Shown one piece after another: positions 21,523 to 31,168 of a stretch of 44,364 bases of DNA. Below the pieces are notes generated by a model, which was not told the origin of the DNA, ran no database searches, and was given only the letters and a program-made list of their open reading frames with translations. The position numbers and the translations under genes were made by a program. The stretch is from Mycobacterium sp. 852002-10029_SCH5224772. GTDB taxonomy: Bacteria; Actinomycetota; Actinomycetes; Mycobacteriales; Mycobacteriaceae. Position 1 is the stretch's first letter; each line of letters begins with the position of its first letter. The stretch is taken from assembly GCF_001667315.1 (NCBI RefSeq), contig NZ_LZHT01000007.1, positions 1 to 44,364 of the forward strand, read 5' to 3'.

Positions 21523-23626
21523 GGGGACCGCCCTGCGCCTGAATCGCGGTGATCGCAACGGTGTTCACGATGTCTTCCACCAGCGCTCCCCGCGACAGGT
21601 CGTTCACCGGCTTGCGCAAGCCCTGCAGCACGGGTCCGATGGCCAGCGCACCCGCGCTGCGCTGCACCGCCTTGTAGGTGTTGTTACCGGTGTTGAGGTC
21701 GGGAAAGATCAGGACCGTGGCGCGTCCGGCCACCGGGGAGTCGTGCAGTTTGGTGGCCGCGACCGACGGCTCGATCGCGGCGTCGTACTGGATGGGGCCC
21801 TCGACCGGCAGATCCGGGTTCCGCTCCCGCACCAATTGCGTTGCCGTCCTGACCTTGTCGACGTCGGCACCGCTACCGGAGTCGCCGGTCGAGTAGGACA
21901 GCATCGCGACCCGCGGTTCGATTCCGAACTGGGCTGCCGTGCGCGCCGACGAGATCGCGATGTCGGCCAGCTGCTCCGGTGTCGGATTCGGGATGATCGC
22001 GCAGTCGCCGTAGGCCAGCACGCGATCCGGCAGGCACATCAAGAAGATACTGGAGACGGTGGAGACGGCCGGCGCCGTCTTGATGATCTCGAACGCGGGC
22101 CGAACGGTGTGCGCCGTGGTGTGCGCGGCGCCGGACACCATGCCGTCGACCATCCCGTTGTGCACCATCATGGTGCCGAAATACGTTGTATCGCGCATGG
22201 TCTCGCGGGCCTGCTCGACGGTGACGCCCTTCGCCTTGCGCAACTCCGCATACTGGTTGGCGAACTCGTCGCGCAGTTGGCTGGTGCGCGGATCGATCAC
22301 GGTCACGTCGGTCAGATCCACCCCGAGTTCGCCCGAGCGCTGGCGGATTTGGGCTTCGTCGCCCAGGATGGTCAGGTCGGCGACGCGGCGCTGCAGCACC
22401 CGCCCGGCGGACCGCAGGATACGGTCGTCGTCGCCTTCGGGCAGCACGATGTGCTTGCGATCCGAACGCGCCTGCAGCGTCAGCTGATAAATGAACATCT
22501 GCGGAGTGGTCACGGTGGGAATCGGGATGGCAAGCTGCGCCAGCAGATCGGTGATGTCGACGTGGCCGTCCATCAGTTCCAACGCCGTGTCGATCTTGCG
22601 CTGCGATGTCGCCGTCACCCTGCCGCGGGCCGAGGCCGCCGCGCTGGCGGTGTCGTAGGTGCCCAGCGCGGTGGCGACGATGGGCAGCCGCAGCCGCAGC
22701 CCGGCGACCAGGGCCGCGATGGACGGATGCAGCTCGAAGCCGCCGTTGAGGACGATGCACGACAGTGACGGAAAGCCTTCCGCGGCATGGGCGCTGGCGA
22801 CGGCGAGCACCACGTCGGATCGGTCGCCGGGCGTGATGACCGCCAAGCCGTCGCGCAGCCGTTCCAGCACGTGGTCGGCGGTCATCCCGGCGACCATGAC
22901 ACCGGTGACCTCGCGCTCCCGCAGTGACTCTTCGCCGCTGACCGGCGTGCCCCTCACCGCGTTCTGTAGTTCGGCCACCGTCGGCGCCGACAGCAGCGGC
23001 TCGTCGGGCAGCACGTAACTGCGCAACGAAGACGGAGACAGCGCCTCGCCCAACTTCTCTCGGATGGCGTCCAGCTCGGCCGGTTCGCAGCGGTTGACCA
23101 CCACCGCCGCGGTGTGGGCGTGCTCGGCGTCCAGCTCGGCCAGGCATACTTTGACGACGTCGGCCACCTCACCGGCGTTGCGCCCTTTGCCGCTGACCGT
23201 CAGCAGCAGCGGCGCTCCGAGGTTGACCGCGATGCGCGCGTTGGTGGAAAGTTCCGCGGGCCGCGTCGCCTGTCCCAGTTCGGAGTAGTCGCTGCCGACG
23301 ATCACCACCACGTCGCACTGCTCGGCGACGGCGTGGTAGGCGTCGACGATGGCGGCGATCGACGCGTCACCGTCCGCGTGCAGCTGCTGGTAGGTGACGC
23401 CGACGCACTGCTCGTACGACAGGTTCGCCGTGGTGCGCGAGAGCAGCAGTTCCAGGATGTAGTCGCGGCCGCGATCGCCGCCGTCCGAGCGTGTAATAGG
23501 CTGGAACACACCAACTTTCGCGACCGTCGCGGTCAGCCGGTGCAGCAGCCCCAAGGCGATCGTCGACTTTCCGGTCTCCGGCTCGGGTGCGGCGATATAG
23601 ATTGCCGTTGCGGAGCCCGAGACCAC
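21512..23626 (-). CDS. pta: Phosphate acetyltransferase Pta, long form
   Basis: A 704-residue enzyme interconverting acetyl-CoA and acetyl phosphate. The N-terminal part is a P-loop cobyrinic-acid-synthase-like domain ([19 protein letters not shown]), then a DRTGG domain (about 215-320). The C-terminal catalytic PTA_PTB domain shows [56 protein letters not shown] and [12 protein letters not shown]. The start is GTG 23626, 11 bp after the fgd1 stop. The order fgd1-pta-ackA is that of M. tuberculosis. Confidence 0.97.
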   Translation of the reverse strand: MVSGSATAIYIAAPEPETGKSTIALGLLHRLTATVAKVGVFQPITRSDGGDRGRDYILELLLSRTTANLSYEQCVGVTYQQLHADGDASIAAIVDAYHAVAEQCDVVVIVGSDYSELGQATRPAELSTNARIAVNLGAPLLLTVSGKGRNAGEVADVVKVCLAELDAEHAHTAAVVVNRCEPAELDAIREKLGEALSPSSLRSYVLPDEPLLSAPTVAELQNAVRGTPVSGEESLREREVTGVMVAGMTADHVLERLRDGLAVITPGDRSDVVLAVASAHAAEGFPSLSCIVLNGGFELHPSIAALVAGLRLRLPIVATALGTYDTASAAASARGRVTATSQRKIDTALELMDGHVDITDLLAQLAIPIPTVTTPQMFIYQLTLQARSDRKHIVLPEGDDDRILRSAGRVLQRRVADLTILGDEAQIRQRSGELGVDLTDVTVIDPRTSQLRDEFANQYAELRKAKGVTVEQARETMRDTTYFGTMMVHNGMVDGMVSGAAHTTAHTVRPAFEIIKTAPAVSTVSSIFLMCLPDRVLAYGDCAIIPNPTPEQLADIAISSARTAAQFGIEPRVAMLSYSTGDSGSGADVDKVRTATQLVRERNPDLPVEGPIQYDAAIEPSVAATKLHDSPVAGRATVLIFPDLNTGNNTYKAVQRSAGALAIGPVLQGLRKPVNDLSRGALVEDIVNTVAITAIQAQGGPHGK

Positions 23627-23637
23627 TCGTCGACCCC

Positions 23638-24648
23638 TCAGGCCAGCCGCCGCAGCCGCGGCGCCAGGTCCTTCTCGAACAGGTTCAAGAATCGGCGTTG
23701 GTCATGGCCGGGCGCGTGGAACACCAGGTGGTTGAAGCCCCACGTCACGTACTGGCCGACCTTCTCCGCCGCTTCGTCGGGATTCGATGCCACGATCCAG
23801 CGCTTGGCGACCTGCTCGATCGGCAGCGCGTCGGCGGCCTTCTCCATTTCGATCGGGTCGTCGATGCTGTGCTTCTGTTCGGCGGTCAGCGACAGCGGCG
23901 CCCAGAATCGGGTGTTCTCCAGCGCCAGCTCGGGATCGGGGTCATATGAGATCTTGATCTCGATCATCCTGTCGATGTCGTCGACGTTGCGGTCGTTGAT
24001 CGCCGCGCCCTCCTTGACCGCCGGGATCAGCTTGTCCGTGTACAGGTCCTCGCCCTTGCCGGACGTGCAGATGAAGCCGTCCCCGGCCCGCCCGGCGTAT
24101 TTGGCCACCGCCGGGCCGCCGGCCGCGATGTAGATCGGGACGCCGCCCTCGGGTACGTCGTAGATCGAGGCGCCCTTGAGCCGGTAGTACTCGCCGTCGA
24201 AGTCGACGCGGTCGCCGCGCCACAGTTCGCGCATCAATCGCACCGATTCGCGCAGCCGGGCGAAGCGTTCCTTGAACTCCGGCCACTCGCCCTCGTATCC
24301 GGTGGCGATTTCGTTCAGCGCCTCGCCGGTGCCGACCCCGAGGAAGATGCGGTCCGGGTACAGGCAGGCCATGGTGGCGAACGCCTGCGCGATGACGGCC
24401 GGGTTGTAGCGGAAGGTCGGGGTGAGCACCGAGGTGCCCAGCGTGATCCGCGTCGTGCGCTCTCCGACAGCGGTCATCCACGCCAGCGAGAACGGCGCGT
24501 GCCCGCCCTCGTGGCGCCACGGCTGGAAATGGTCACTGACCGTTGCGCTGTCCATGCCGTGACCTTCGGCCGCGACGGCAAGCTCGACGAGCTCGCGCGG
24601 TGCAAATTGTTCGGCGGACGCTTTGTATCCGAGTTTCAGTTCAGCCAC
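23638..24648 (-). CDS. fgd1: F420-dependent glucose-6-phosphate dehydrogenase Fgd1
   Basis: A 336-residue luciferase-fold enzyme that oxidises glucose-6-phosphate and reduces coenzyme F420, the electron source for activation of nitroimidazole prodrugs in mycobacteria. The sequence starts [14 protein letters not shown] and has [38 protein letters not shown] and [20 protein letters not shown]. The start is GTG 24648, which gives exactly the M. tuberculosis length; the longer open frame to 24756 is rejected. First gene of fgd1-pta-ackA, divergent from the beta-lactamase-fold gene by 63 bp. Confidence 0.98.
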   Translation of the reverse strand: MAELKLGYKASAEQFAPRELVELAVAAEGHGMDSATVSDHFQPWRHEGGHAPFSLAWMTAVGERTTRITLGTSVLTPTFRYNPAVIAQAFATMACLYPDRIFLGVGTGEALNEIATGYEGEWPEFKERFARLRESVRLMRELWRGDRVDFDGEYYRLKGASIYDVPEGGVPIYIAAGGPAVAKYAGRAGDGFICTSGKGEDLYTDKLIPAVKEGAAINDRNVDDIDRMIEIKISYDPDPELALENTRFWAPLSLTAEQKHSIDDPIEMEKAADALPIEQVAKRWIVASNPDEAAEKVGQYVTWGFNHLVFHAPGHDQRRFLNLFEKDLAPRLRRLA

Positions 24649-24698
24649 GCTGTCGTTTCTACTCTCTTGCCTTCGGGCGACCCACCGCGCCCGGTGCC

Positions 24699-24711
24699 TA
24701 GACTCGCGGGC
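24699..24711 (+). promoter_or_regulatory. Candidate leaderless promoter of the metallo-beta-lactamase-fold gene
   Basis: TAGACT at 24699-24704 is followed by 7 nt and then ATG 24712. There is no ribosome binding site in the gap. This spacing is the usual layout of mycobacterial leaderless transcripts. Confidence 0.55.
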
Positions 24712-25461
24712 ATGGGACCGGCGCCGGCTCTTGTTCAAGTCACCGACACGGTGCATCTCGCCCGGGGCGACGCCGTCAACTGGACGGTGGTCGCCGACGA
24801 CACCGGCGTGATGTTGATCGACGCCGGCTACCCCGGGGACCGGCAGGACGTGCTGGCGTCGCTGCAGGAACTAGACCACGACGCCGGCGACGTGCGCGCC
24901 ATCCTGTTGACACACGCCCACATCGACCACCTGGGCTCGGCGATCTGGTTCGCCAACGAGTACGGCACCGACGTGTATTGCCATGCCGAGGAGGTGGGTC
25001 ACGCCAAGCGCGAATACCTGGAGCAAGCCTCGGTTTTCGATGTGGCCCTGCGCATTTGGCGGCCGCGTTGGGCGGCGTGGGGGCTGCACGTGGTGCGCAG
25101 CGGCGGCCTGATCCGCGAGGGCATCCCGTCGACCCGGCCGCTGACCGCCGACGTGGCCGCCGGGCTGCCCGGCCACCCGATGGCCGTTTTCACCCCGGGA
25201 CACACCAGCGGGCACTGCTCCTACATGGTGGACGGGGTCCTGGTCAGCGGCGACGCCCTGATCACCGGGCACCCGCTGCTCAAGCACGACGGCCCGCAGC
25301 TGCTGCCGGAGGTGTTCAGCCACAGCCAGCAGAATTCGCTGCGCAGCCTGGACGCGCTGGCCCTGCTCGACACCGAGGTCTTGTTGCCGGGGCACGGCGA
25401 CGTGTGGCGCGGTCCCATCCGCGAGGCGACGGCTCGGGCCATCTCGCTGGCCAACGGATGA
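24712..25461 (+). CDS. Metallo-beta-lactamase-fold hydrolase (Rv0406c type)
   Basis: A 249-residue MBL-fold protein with the metal motif THAHIDHLG (H68, H70, D72, H73), [11 protein letters not shown] (next metal His), GDALITGHP (bridging Asp) and LLPGHGD (last His). It lacks a signal peptide, so it is not a secreted beta-lactamase; glyoxalase II-like or lactonase-like chemistry is more likely. ATG 24712 gives a start at the fold and follows a leaderless -10. The divergent relation to fgd1 is the same as Rv0406c/Rv0407. Confidence 0.9.
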   Translation: MGPAPALVQVTDTVHLARGDAVNWTVVADDTGVMLIDAGYPGDRQDVLASLQELDHDAGDVRAILLTHAHIDHLGSAIWFANEYGTDVYCHAEEVGHAKREYLEQASVFDVALRIWRPRWAAWGLHVVRSGGLIREGIPSTRPLTADVAAGLPGHPMAVFTPGHTSGHCSYMVDGVLVSGDALITGHPLLKHDGPQLLPEVFSHSQQNSLRSLDALALLDTEVLLPGHGDVWRGPIREATARAISLANG

Positions 25462-25541
25462 CGTCACGCCACAGCATCGCCACACCAACCGCTCCGGACC
25501 GCCAAAAACCGGGAATCCCTCGAAAAGCGCTGTGACGCCGG

Positions 25542-26045
25542 CTATGCCAGCCACTTCTCGAAGGCGATCGGGATGAACGGCCCCCAGGACGGCAGCGGGT
25601 CGGGGGCCACCCGGGTATAGCCCGTCGCGTCGTAAAGCGCCTCGGCCTCGGGCTGGCGGTTGCCGGTGATCAAGTAGAGCCGCCGATACCCGCGCGCCAG
25701 CGTCTCCGCCTCCAGCGCGGCCAGCAACGCCCGCGCATACCCCCGGCGCCGGTGGGCGCCGTCGGTCCAGATCCGCTTCAGTTCGGCGGTGTGGGCGTCG
25801 TAGCGGCGAAACGCGCCGCCGGTCACGGGGACGCCGCCCACCACGCCGATCAGCAATCCGCCGTCCGGTGGCGACAACTCGGCCTCGGGCACGGGCAGCC
25901 AGCTCAGATGCGTGCTCGGGGTGCCGCCGTACCGCTCCGCGTACTCGACGGCCAACTCGGCCAGCAGCGGTTGCGCCAGCGGGTCATCGTGGGTCGCCGG
26001 GACGAAGCGCAGCTGGCCGTCCGGCGGAATGGATTCCGGCATCAT
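25542..26045 (-). CDS. GNAT-family N-acetyltransferase
   Basis: A 167-residue GNAT protein. AELKRIWTDGAHRRRGYARALLAALE is strand 4 plus the acetyl-CoA loop (R-R-x-G-Y-A), and GYRRLYLITGNRQPEAEALYDATGYTRV is the C-terminal half with the usual Tyr. The substrate is unknown. It starts at adjacent ATGs (26045 or 26042), 7 bp after the methyltransferase stop, so it is the last gene of a DUF3054-methyltransferase-GNAT run. Confidence 0.87.
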   Translation of the reverse strand: MMPESIPPDGQLRFVPATHDDPLAQPLLAELAVEYAERYGGTPSTHLSWLPVPEAELSPPDGGLLIGVVGGVPVTGGAFRRYDAHTAELKRIWTDGAHRRRGYARALLAALEAETLARGYRRLYLITGNRQPEAEALYDATGYTRVAPDPLPSWGPFIPIAFEKWLA

Positions 26046-26052
26046 CGACAAC

Positions 26053-26934
26053 TCAAACGCGTGTCGCGGTGACGTATTCCGGGATGAATTCCGCGTCGCG
26101 CGGCCCGGCGCGCCGCCGCTTGTCCAGCCCCATGGCGCCGAGCAAGTCGGCGATGTTGCGCCCGAGCGTATCCCAGCCGTGGGCCGCCAAATACTCAGGG
26201 ACATAGTGGTATTCGCCGGGGTAGGTCAGGCTGGCCAGATCGACGTCGAGGCCGCGTTGCCGCCAGCCGTCCACAAAGGCACGCTCGGCCCCCAGCTGCA
26301 ACGGATTCCAGGTGGGCATGTGATCGGCGGCCAGCCGGCTGCCCGGGGCGCTCGCCGCGGTGACCTCGTGCAGCAACTGGCTCTGCTCCTGGGGCGGCAG
26401 ATACCCGACGAGCAACTGCTCGGCAATCCACACCGTGGGCTGGGCGGTGTCAAAACCCACCCGCCGCAGCGCCGCCGGCCAATCCTGGCGCAGGTCGATG
26501 CCGACCGCGCACCGGTTGGTGGCCAGGGCCGCGTCCAGTCCGCGAAGCACGCCGGACTTGAAATCGAGCACCTGCGGCCGATCGATCTCGTAGACCGTCG
26601 TTCCCCGCGGCCACCACAGCCGGTATGGCCGAGTGTCCAGACCCGACGCCAGGATCACCACCTGGCGAATCCCCGCCCTGCCCGCGTCGGCAAGGAATTC
26701 GTCCACGAAACGGGTGTGTGCCGCCAGCGCATCCATCAGGGCCGTCATCGCCGGGTCGTCGCCGTCGTCGGCCGCGAACGCGTGGTCTTTGATCGCCCGG
26801 GTGAGGTACTCGATCCCGACGGCGCACAGCAACGGCTCGGCGAACGGGTCGTTCAACAGCCCCTTGTCGGTGGCCACGGCGCGCGCGGCGGCGCCGAACG
26901 TCGCGGTCACCTCCACATCGGCCGTCGGTGCCAT
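26053..26934 (-). CDS. Class I SAM-dependent methyltransferase, mycobacterial LCM-like family
   Basis: A 293-residue member of the same family as the protein at 478-1401. It has NDPFAEPLLCAVGIEYL (28-44), the SAM loop VVILASGLDTRPYRL (92-106), VYEIDRP (114-120) and TVWIAEQLLVGYLPPQ. The N-terminus is shorter than usual, lacking the DDDSWDL box and starting close to GAAARAV. ATG 26934 is the only good start. Function unknown. Confidence 0.88.
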   Translation of the reverse strand: MAPTADVEVTATFGAAARAVATDKGLLNDPFAEPLLCAVGIEYLTRAIKDHAFAADDGDDPAMTALMDALAAHTRFVDEFLADAGRAGIRQVVILASGLDTRPYRLWWPRGTTVYEIDRPQVLDFKSGVLRGLDAALATNRCAVGIDLRQDWPAALRRVGFDTAQPTVWIAEQLLVGYLPPQEQSQLLHEVTAASAPGSRLAADHMPTWNPLQLGAERAFVDGWRQRGLDVDLASLTYPGEYHYVPEYLAAHGWDTLGRNIADLLGAMGLDKRRRAGPRDAEFIPEYVTATRV

Positions 26935-26941
26935 GGCGCGC

Positions 26942-27313
26942 TCAGACGTCGGAGCGGCGCCGCAGGGTCAGCCCCGCGGCCACTCGCCAGCCCAGCAACA
27001 ACAACGCGGTGACCGTCGTCGCCACCATGACGAAACTGGCGGCCACGCCCGCAGAGGTCGCCTTGCGCAGCACCATGCCGATGACCACGGTGGACAACCA
27101 GACGACGACCCCGGTGGGGGCCACGGCGGTGGGCCGTCGCCAGCCGCGTGCGGCCAGCCACCCGAGGGCGGTGCCGGTGAGAAACGGCCATGCCGTCGCG
27201 GCGATGCCGGTGACGTTGAGACCCTCGTCGTGGCTGCGGCGCCCCGCGGCGCAGAAAACCAGCACACCGACGACGTCCACAGCGAGCCAGCCCAGCCACC
27301 GGAGCCTCAGCAT
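26942..27313 (-). CDS. DUF3054 membrane protein
   Basis: A 123-residue protein with four predicted membrane helices (about 6-21, 39-55, 64-81 and 88-112) and the DUF3054 pattern: DVVGVLVFCAAGRRSHDEG at the N-terminus and WPFLTGTALGWLAA. Function is unknown. ATG 27313 has no ribosome binding site; TAGTCT lies 6 nt upstream on the minus strand, so a leaderless message is possible. First gene of the minus-strand run to the GNAT gene. Confidence 0.85.
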   Translation of the reverse strand: MLRLRWLGWLAVDVVGVLVFCAAGRRSHDEGLNVTGIAATAWPFLTGTALGWLAARGWRRPTAVAPTGVVVWLSTVVIGMVLRKATSAGVAASFVMVATTVTALLLLGWRVAAGLTLRRRSDV

Positions 27314-27364
27314 GCAGCGAGACTACCGGGCAGGGCCGTCGATCCTTGACCCGGCGGCCACGGT

Positions 27365-27376
27365 GAATCTAGATTC
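27365..27376. promoter_or_regulatory. 12-bp perfect palindrome over the -10 of the SDR-fadE operon
   Basis: GAATCTAGATTC is self-complementary and contains TAGATT at 27370-27375. The ATG of the SDR gene follows 8 nt later at 27384, without a ribosome binding site, so the message may be leaderless. The palindrome is a plausible operator, possibly for the TetR protein encoded in the same operon (30497-31168); this is inference. Confidence 0.5.
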
Positions 27377-27383
27377 GTCAGCG

Positions 27384-28130
27384 ATGAATACCCATTCACC
27401 AAGTGGCCTCGCGGTGGTGACCGGCGCCGGCTCCGGCATCGGCAAGGCGATCGCGCTCGGCCTCGCCGCCCGCGGCGACCGCGTCGTCGCCGCGGACCTC
27501 GACGAGGCGGCGGCCTCGGCCACCGCCGACGCACACCCGGACCTGATCACCGCGCTGCCGGTGGACGTGGCCGACCCGGCGCAAGTCGGCGCGCTGCGGG
27601 ATCGAATCCACACCGATCTCGGGGTGCCCAACGTCGTCGTCAACGCCGCCGGATGGGACCGCACTGACCAATTCCTCAACGCCACAGCGGAATTCGCACA
27701 GAAGGTGGTTGCCATCAACTACCTGGGGCCGGTGCACGTCTGCTCGGCGTTCCTGCCGGGGATGATCGAAACGCACGGCGGCGGGCGCGTGGTCAACCTG
27801 GCCAGTGACGCCGGGCGAGTCGGCAGCGCGGGCGAGAGCATCTACGCCGGCGCCAAGGGCGGGGTGATCGCCCTGACCAAGTCGCTGGCCCGCGAGATGG
27901 CGCGGCACCAGATCACGGTGAACTGCGTGTGCCCGGGACCGACCGACACGCCGCTGTTTCACGCGCAGCCCGAGAAACTGAAGGAAGCCCTGGTCAAGGC
28001 GATCCCGTTTCGCCGGCTGGCCCGGCCCGACGAGGTCGCCGCACCGGTGCTGTTCTTCGCGTCGGATGCCGCGTCGTTCATCACCGGACAGGTGATCAGC
28101 GTCAGCGGCGGGCTGACGATGGCCGGCTAG
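27384..28130 (+). CDS. Short-chain dehydrogenase/reductase (FabG-like)
   Basis: A 248-residue classical SDR. The cofactor loop is VVTGAGSGIGKAIA (residues 11-24), NAAG marks strand 4, NLASDAG carries the catalytic Ser, and YAGAK the catalytic Tyr and Lys. The end is the usual FITGQVISVSGGLTMAG. DLDE after strand 2 favours NAD(H). It probably performs 3-hydroxyacyl or ketone oxidoreduction, given the acyl-CoA dehydrogenases downstream. An 11-bp tandem duplication lies at its stop codon. Confidence 0.92.
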   Translation: MNTHSPSGLAVVTGAGSGIGKAIALGLAARGDRVVAADLDEAAASATADAHPDLITALPVDVADPAQVGALRDRIHTDLGVPNVVVNAAGWDRTDQFLNATAEFAQKVVAINYLGPVHVCSAFLPGMIETHGGGRVVNLASDAGRVGSAGESIYAGAKGGVIALTKSLAREMARHQITVNCVCPGPTDTPLFHAQPEKLKEALVKAIPFRRLARPDEVAAPVLFFASDAASFITGQVISVSGGLTMAG

Positions 28131-28157
28131 CGGCCGGCTAGTGGCAGGCTGACGTCT

Positions 28158-29342
28158 ATGAGCACCAAGACACCACCCGCCTTCGACCGCTACGACCCCC
28201 TGGGGTTGGACGCCTCCTTGTCCGACGACGAGCGCGCGGTGCGCGACACCGTCCGGGAATTCTGCGCCGAACACGTCCTTCCCCACGTCGCGGAATGGTT
28301 CGAGATCGGCGATCTTCCGGTCCGCCAGCTCGCCAAGGGTTTCGGCCAGCTCGGACTGCTGGGCATGCACCTGGACGGGTACGGCTGCGGCGGAGCCTCC
28401 GCCGTGCACTACGGGCTGGCCTGCGTCGAGCTCGAGGCCGCCGACTCCGGCCTACGGTCGATGGTCTCGGTGCAGGGCTCGCTGGCGATGTTCGCGATCT
28501 GGAATTTCGGATCGGAGGAGCAAAAGCGGGAATGGCTGCCGGGCATGGCCACCGGCGAACTGCTCGGCTGCTTCGGGTTGACCGAGCCCGACGTCGGATC
28601 CGACCCAGCCGCCATGAAAACCCGTGCGCGACGGGATGGTTCGGATTGGGTGTTGGACGGCCGCAAGTTGTGGATCACCAACGGCTCGGTCGCCGACGTC
28701 GCGGTCGTGTGGGCCAACACCGACGACGGGATTCGCGGCTTCATAGTGCCGACCAAGACGCCTGGCTTCGCCGCCAACACCATTCACCACAAGCTGTCGC
28801 TGCGGGCCTCGATCACCAGCGAGCTGGTGCTCGACGACGTGCGGCTGCCCGCCGACGCGATGCTGCCCGAGGCCAAGGGGCTGCGCGGGCCGCTGTCCTG
28901 TCTGTCCGAGGCCCGCTACGGCATCATCTGGGGTGCCATGGGTGCGGCGCGCTCGGCCTGGCAGGCGGCCCTCGACTACGCCACACAACGCACCCAGTTC
29001 GGCCGCCCGATCGCCGGATTCCAGTTGACTCAAGCCAAACTCGTCGACATGGCGGTCGAGCTGCACAAGGGCCAGCTGCTATCGCTGCACCTGGGCCGCC
29101 TCAAGGACAGCGTCGGGCTGCGCCCCGAGCAGGTCAGCTTCGGCAAGCTCAACAACACCCGCGAGGCGATCGAGATCTGCCGGACCGCCCGAACGATCCT
29201 GGGCGGCAACGGAATATCGCTGGAATACCCGGTGATCCGGCACATGGTCAACCTGGAATCGGTGCTGACCTATGAGGGCACACCGGAGATGCATCAGCTC
29301 GTTCTCGGCCAGGCGTTCACCGGCTGCGACGCCTTCCGCTGA
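28158..29342 (+). CDS. fadE7: Acyl-CoA dehydrogenase FadE7 (glutaryl-CoA dehydrogenase-like)
   Basis: A 394-residue flavoprotein oxidising an acyl-CoA. FGLTEPDVGSDP and KLWITNG bind FAD and substrate, RTQFGRPIAGFQ follows, and the catalytic base is in LTYEGTPEMHQL (E373), the position used by glutaryl-CoA and medium-chain enzymes. Length and location match Rv0400c (FadE7). Its stop overlaps the next fadE start (TGATG), so the two are translated together. Confidence 0.92.
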   Translation: MSTKTPPAFDRYDPLGLDASLSDDERAVRDTVREFCAEHVLPHVAEWFEIGDLPVRQLAKGFGQLGLLGMHLDGYGCGGASAVHYGLACVELEAADSGLRSMVSVQGSLAMFAIWNFGSEEQKREWLPGMATGELLGCFGLTEPDVGSDPAAMKTRARRDGSDWVLDGRKLWITNGSVADVAVVWANTDDGIRGFIVPTKTPGFAANTIHHKLSLRASITSELVLDDVRLPADAMLPEAKGLRGPLSCLSEARYGIIWGAMGAARSAWQAALDYATQRTQFGRPIAGFQLTQAKLVDMAVELHKGQLLSLHLGRLKDSVGLRPEQVSFGKLNNTREAIEICRTARTILGGNGISLEYPVIRHMVNLESVLTYEGTPEMHQLVLGQAFTGCDAFR

Positions 29343-30487
29343 TGAGCGACCTGACCTACACGCCAGAGCATCACCAGTTCCGGGAACTGGTACGGGATTT
29401 CGTGCGGCAGACGGTCGTACCGAACCACGAGGACTGGGAACGCGACGGCCAGTGGGACCGCTCGCTGTTCATCGAGGCGGGCAAGCTCGGGCTGCTGGGC
29501 TTTTCGGTGCCCGAGCGCCTCGGCGGTCCGGGCGTGGACGACTTCCGCTACAACGCGATCGTGATCGACGAGTTGCAGCGGGCCGGGGCGGCCGCCGAGG
29601 CCATCGCCTTCACGCTGCAAAACGACGTCGTACTGCCCTATCTCACCGATTTGACGACTCCCGAACAACAACAGCGCTGGCTGCCCGGCGTGGTCACCGG
29701 CGAGACGGTGCTCGGCATCGGGATGACCGAACCCGGCACCGGCAGCGATCTGGCCGGGATCCGCACGACCGCCGTGCGTGACGGCGACGACTACGTCGTC
29801 AACGGCGCCAAGACGTTCATCTCCAACGGTCAGGTCGGGGATTTGTTCGTCATCGCCGCGCGCACCTCGCCCGATCGTCATCAGGGGCTGTCACTTCTGG
29901 TGGTCGACGCCCACACCCCGGGCTTTTCCCGCGGCCGCAACCTGGAGAAGATCGGCCTGCACGCCCAGGACACCAGCGAGCTCACCTTCACCGATATGCG
30001 GGTGCCGAAAGACAATCTGCTCGAATCCGAGGGCAGGGGCTTCTATCAGTTGATGAAAAACCTGCCGCAGGAGCGGCTCGCGCTGGGCGTGGGGGCGGTG
30101 GCCGCCGCGGAAGCGATCCTGGCCACCACCATTGACTACGTCCGCGATCGCAAGGCCTTCGGAGCACCGATCGCCAGCTTCCAGCACAGCCAATTCGTGC
30201 TCGCCGAACTGGCGACCGAAATCGACATCGCCCGAACGTATCTCGACGACTGCCTTGCCGAACACCTCCAGGGTGACCTGACGGCCGCCCGGGCCGCCCG
30301 GCTGAAATGGTGGACCACCGATCTGCAGGTGCGCACCGCCGACCGCTGCCTGCAGTTGCACGGCGGCTACGGCTACATGCGCGAGTACGCCGTGGCACGC
30401 GCGTTCGTCGACGCCCGCATCCAAACCATCTACGGCGGCACCAACGAGATCATGAAGACGATCATCGCCAAGGACTTGGGTCTGTAG
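29342..30487 (+). CDS. Acyl-CoA dehydrogenase (long-chain type active site)
   Basis: A 381-residue acyl-CoA dehydrogenase. It contains GIGMTEPGTGSDLAGI, AKTFISNGQ, RKAFGAPIASFQ, QLHGGYGYMREY and IYGGTNEIMKTI. At the usual C-terminal base position it has Gly (YGGT), and the Glu in PQERLALG (E244) sits where long-chain acyl-CoA dehydrogenase has its base. It therefore belongs to a different mechanistic subgroup from the FadE7 before it. The substrate is not known. The TetR gene begins 9 bp after its stop. Confidence 0.9.
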   Translation: MSDLTYTPEHHQFRELVRDFVRQTVVPNHEDWERDGQWDRSLFIEAGKLGLLGFSVPERLGGPGVDDFRYNAIVIDELQRAGAAAEAIAFTLQNDVVLPYLTDLTTPEQQQRWLPGVVTGETVLGIGMTEPGTGSDLAGIRTTAVRDGDDYVVNGAKTFISNGQVGDLFVIAARTSPDRHQGLSLLVVDAHTPGFSRGRNLEKIGLHAQDTSELTFTDMRVPKDNLLESEGRGFYQLMKNLPQERLALGVGAVAAAEAILATTIDYVRDRKAFGAPIASFQHSQFVLAELATEIDIARTYLDDCLAEHLQGDLTAARAARLKWWTTDLQVRTADRCLQLHGGYGYMREYAVARAFVDARIQTIYGGTNEIMKTIIAKDLGL

Positions 30488-30496
30488 AGGCAGCCG

Positions 30497-31168
30497 ATGG
30501 CCACCGACGTTGCCGACTACAGCGATCTTCCCGCCGAGGAGGCGGTGCGCGCGGCCCGCGTCAGCTCGCGACGCCGCCAGGTGCTCGACGCCGCGGTCAA
30601 AGTCATGGGCAGGACGGGGTTTCACCAGATGTCGATGCAGGACTTGGCCGCCGAGGCCGAGGTCAGTGTCGGCTTGCTCTACAAATACTTCGGCGGCAAG
30701 GAGGACCTGCTGCTCGCCACGATCGTGCGGATCCTCGATGTGTTCCGCGACCAGCTGGCGCCGGTCATCGACGCCGCCGGCGATGACGTCGTGGACCAGT
30801 TGATCGCGGGGGTCCGTCGTTATATCCAGATCGTCGACGAGAACCTCGACGGCGTGGTGCTGACCTACCGGGAGAGCCGGACGCTCGGCGCGCCCGGCCG
30901 CACCCAGATCAAGGACCTCGAAATCGCCACCGCCGCACCGCTGCGCGCCGTGATCGAAGCCGGCGTCGCCCAGGGTGTCTTCCGGGGGGTCGACGTCGAC
31001 CTCACCGTATTCGACATCATGCTGCTCGCCCACGGCTGGGCGCTGAAGCATTGGCACTTCGGGCCGATCTACACCGTCGACGAATACATCGCGTTGCAGA
31101 TCCGCCACGTGCTGGGCGGATTGATCGCCGACGATCGTCGCGTCGACTACGCACACGTGCTGAAATGA
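30497..31168 (+). CDS. TetR-family transcriptional regulator
   Basis: A 223-residue regulator. Residues about 24-72 form the helix-turn-helix domain: RRRQVLDAAVKVMGRTGFHQMSMQDLAAEAEVSVGLLYKYFG (read as consecutive helices) then KEDLL. The C-terminal ligand domain is helical. As part of the fadE operon it probably represses it and responds to an acyl-CoA or fatty acid; the palindrome at 27365-27376 is a candidate site. Confidence 0.92.
   Translation: MATDVADYSDLPAEEAVRAARVSSRRRQVLDAAVKVMGRTGFHQMSMQDLAAEAEVSVGLLYKYFGGKEDLLLATIVRILDVFRDQLAPVIDAAGDDVVDQLIAGVRRYIQIVDENLDGVVLTYRESRTLGAPGRTQIKDLEIATAAPLRAVIEAGVAQGVFRGVDVDLTVFDIMLLAHGWALKHWHFGPIYTVDEYIALQIRHVLGGLIADDRRVDYAHVLK

Noticed and set aside
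21485..22768. 427-codon plus-strand open frame opposite pta
   Set aside because: Antisense to a well-supported pta; no ribosome binding site and low-complexity composition.
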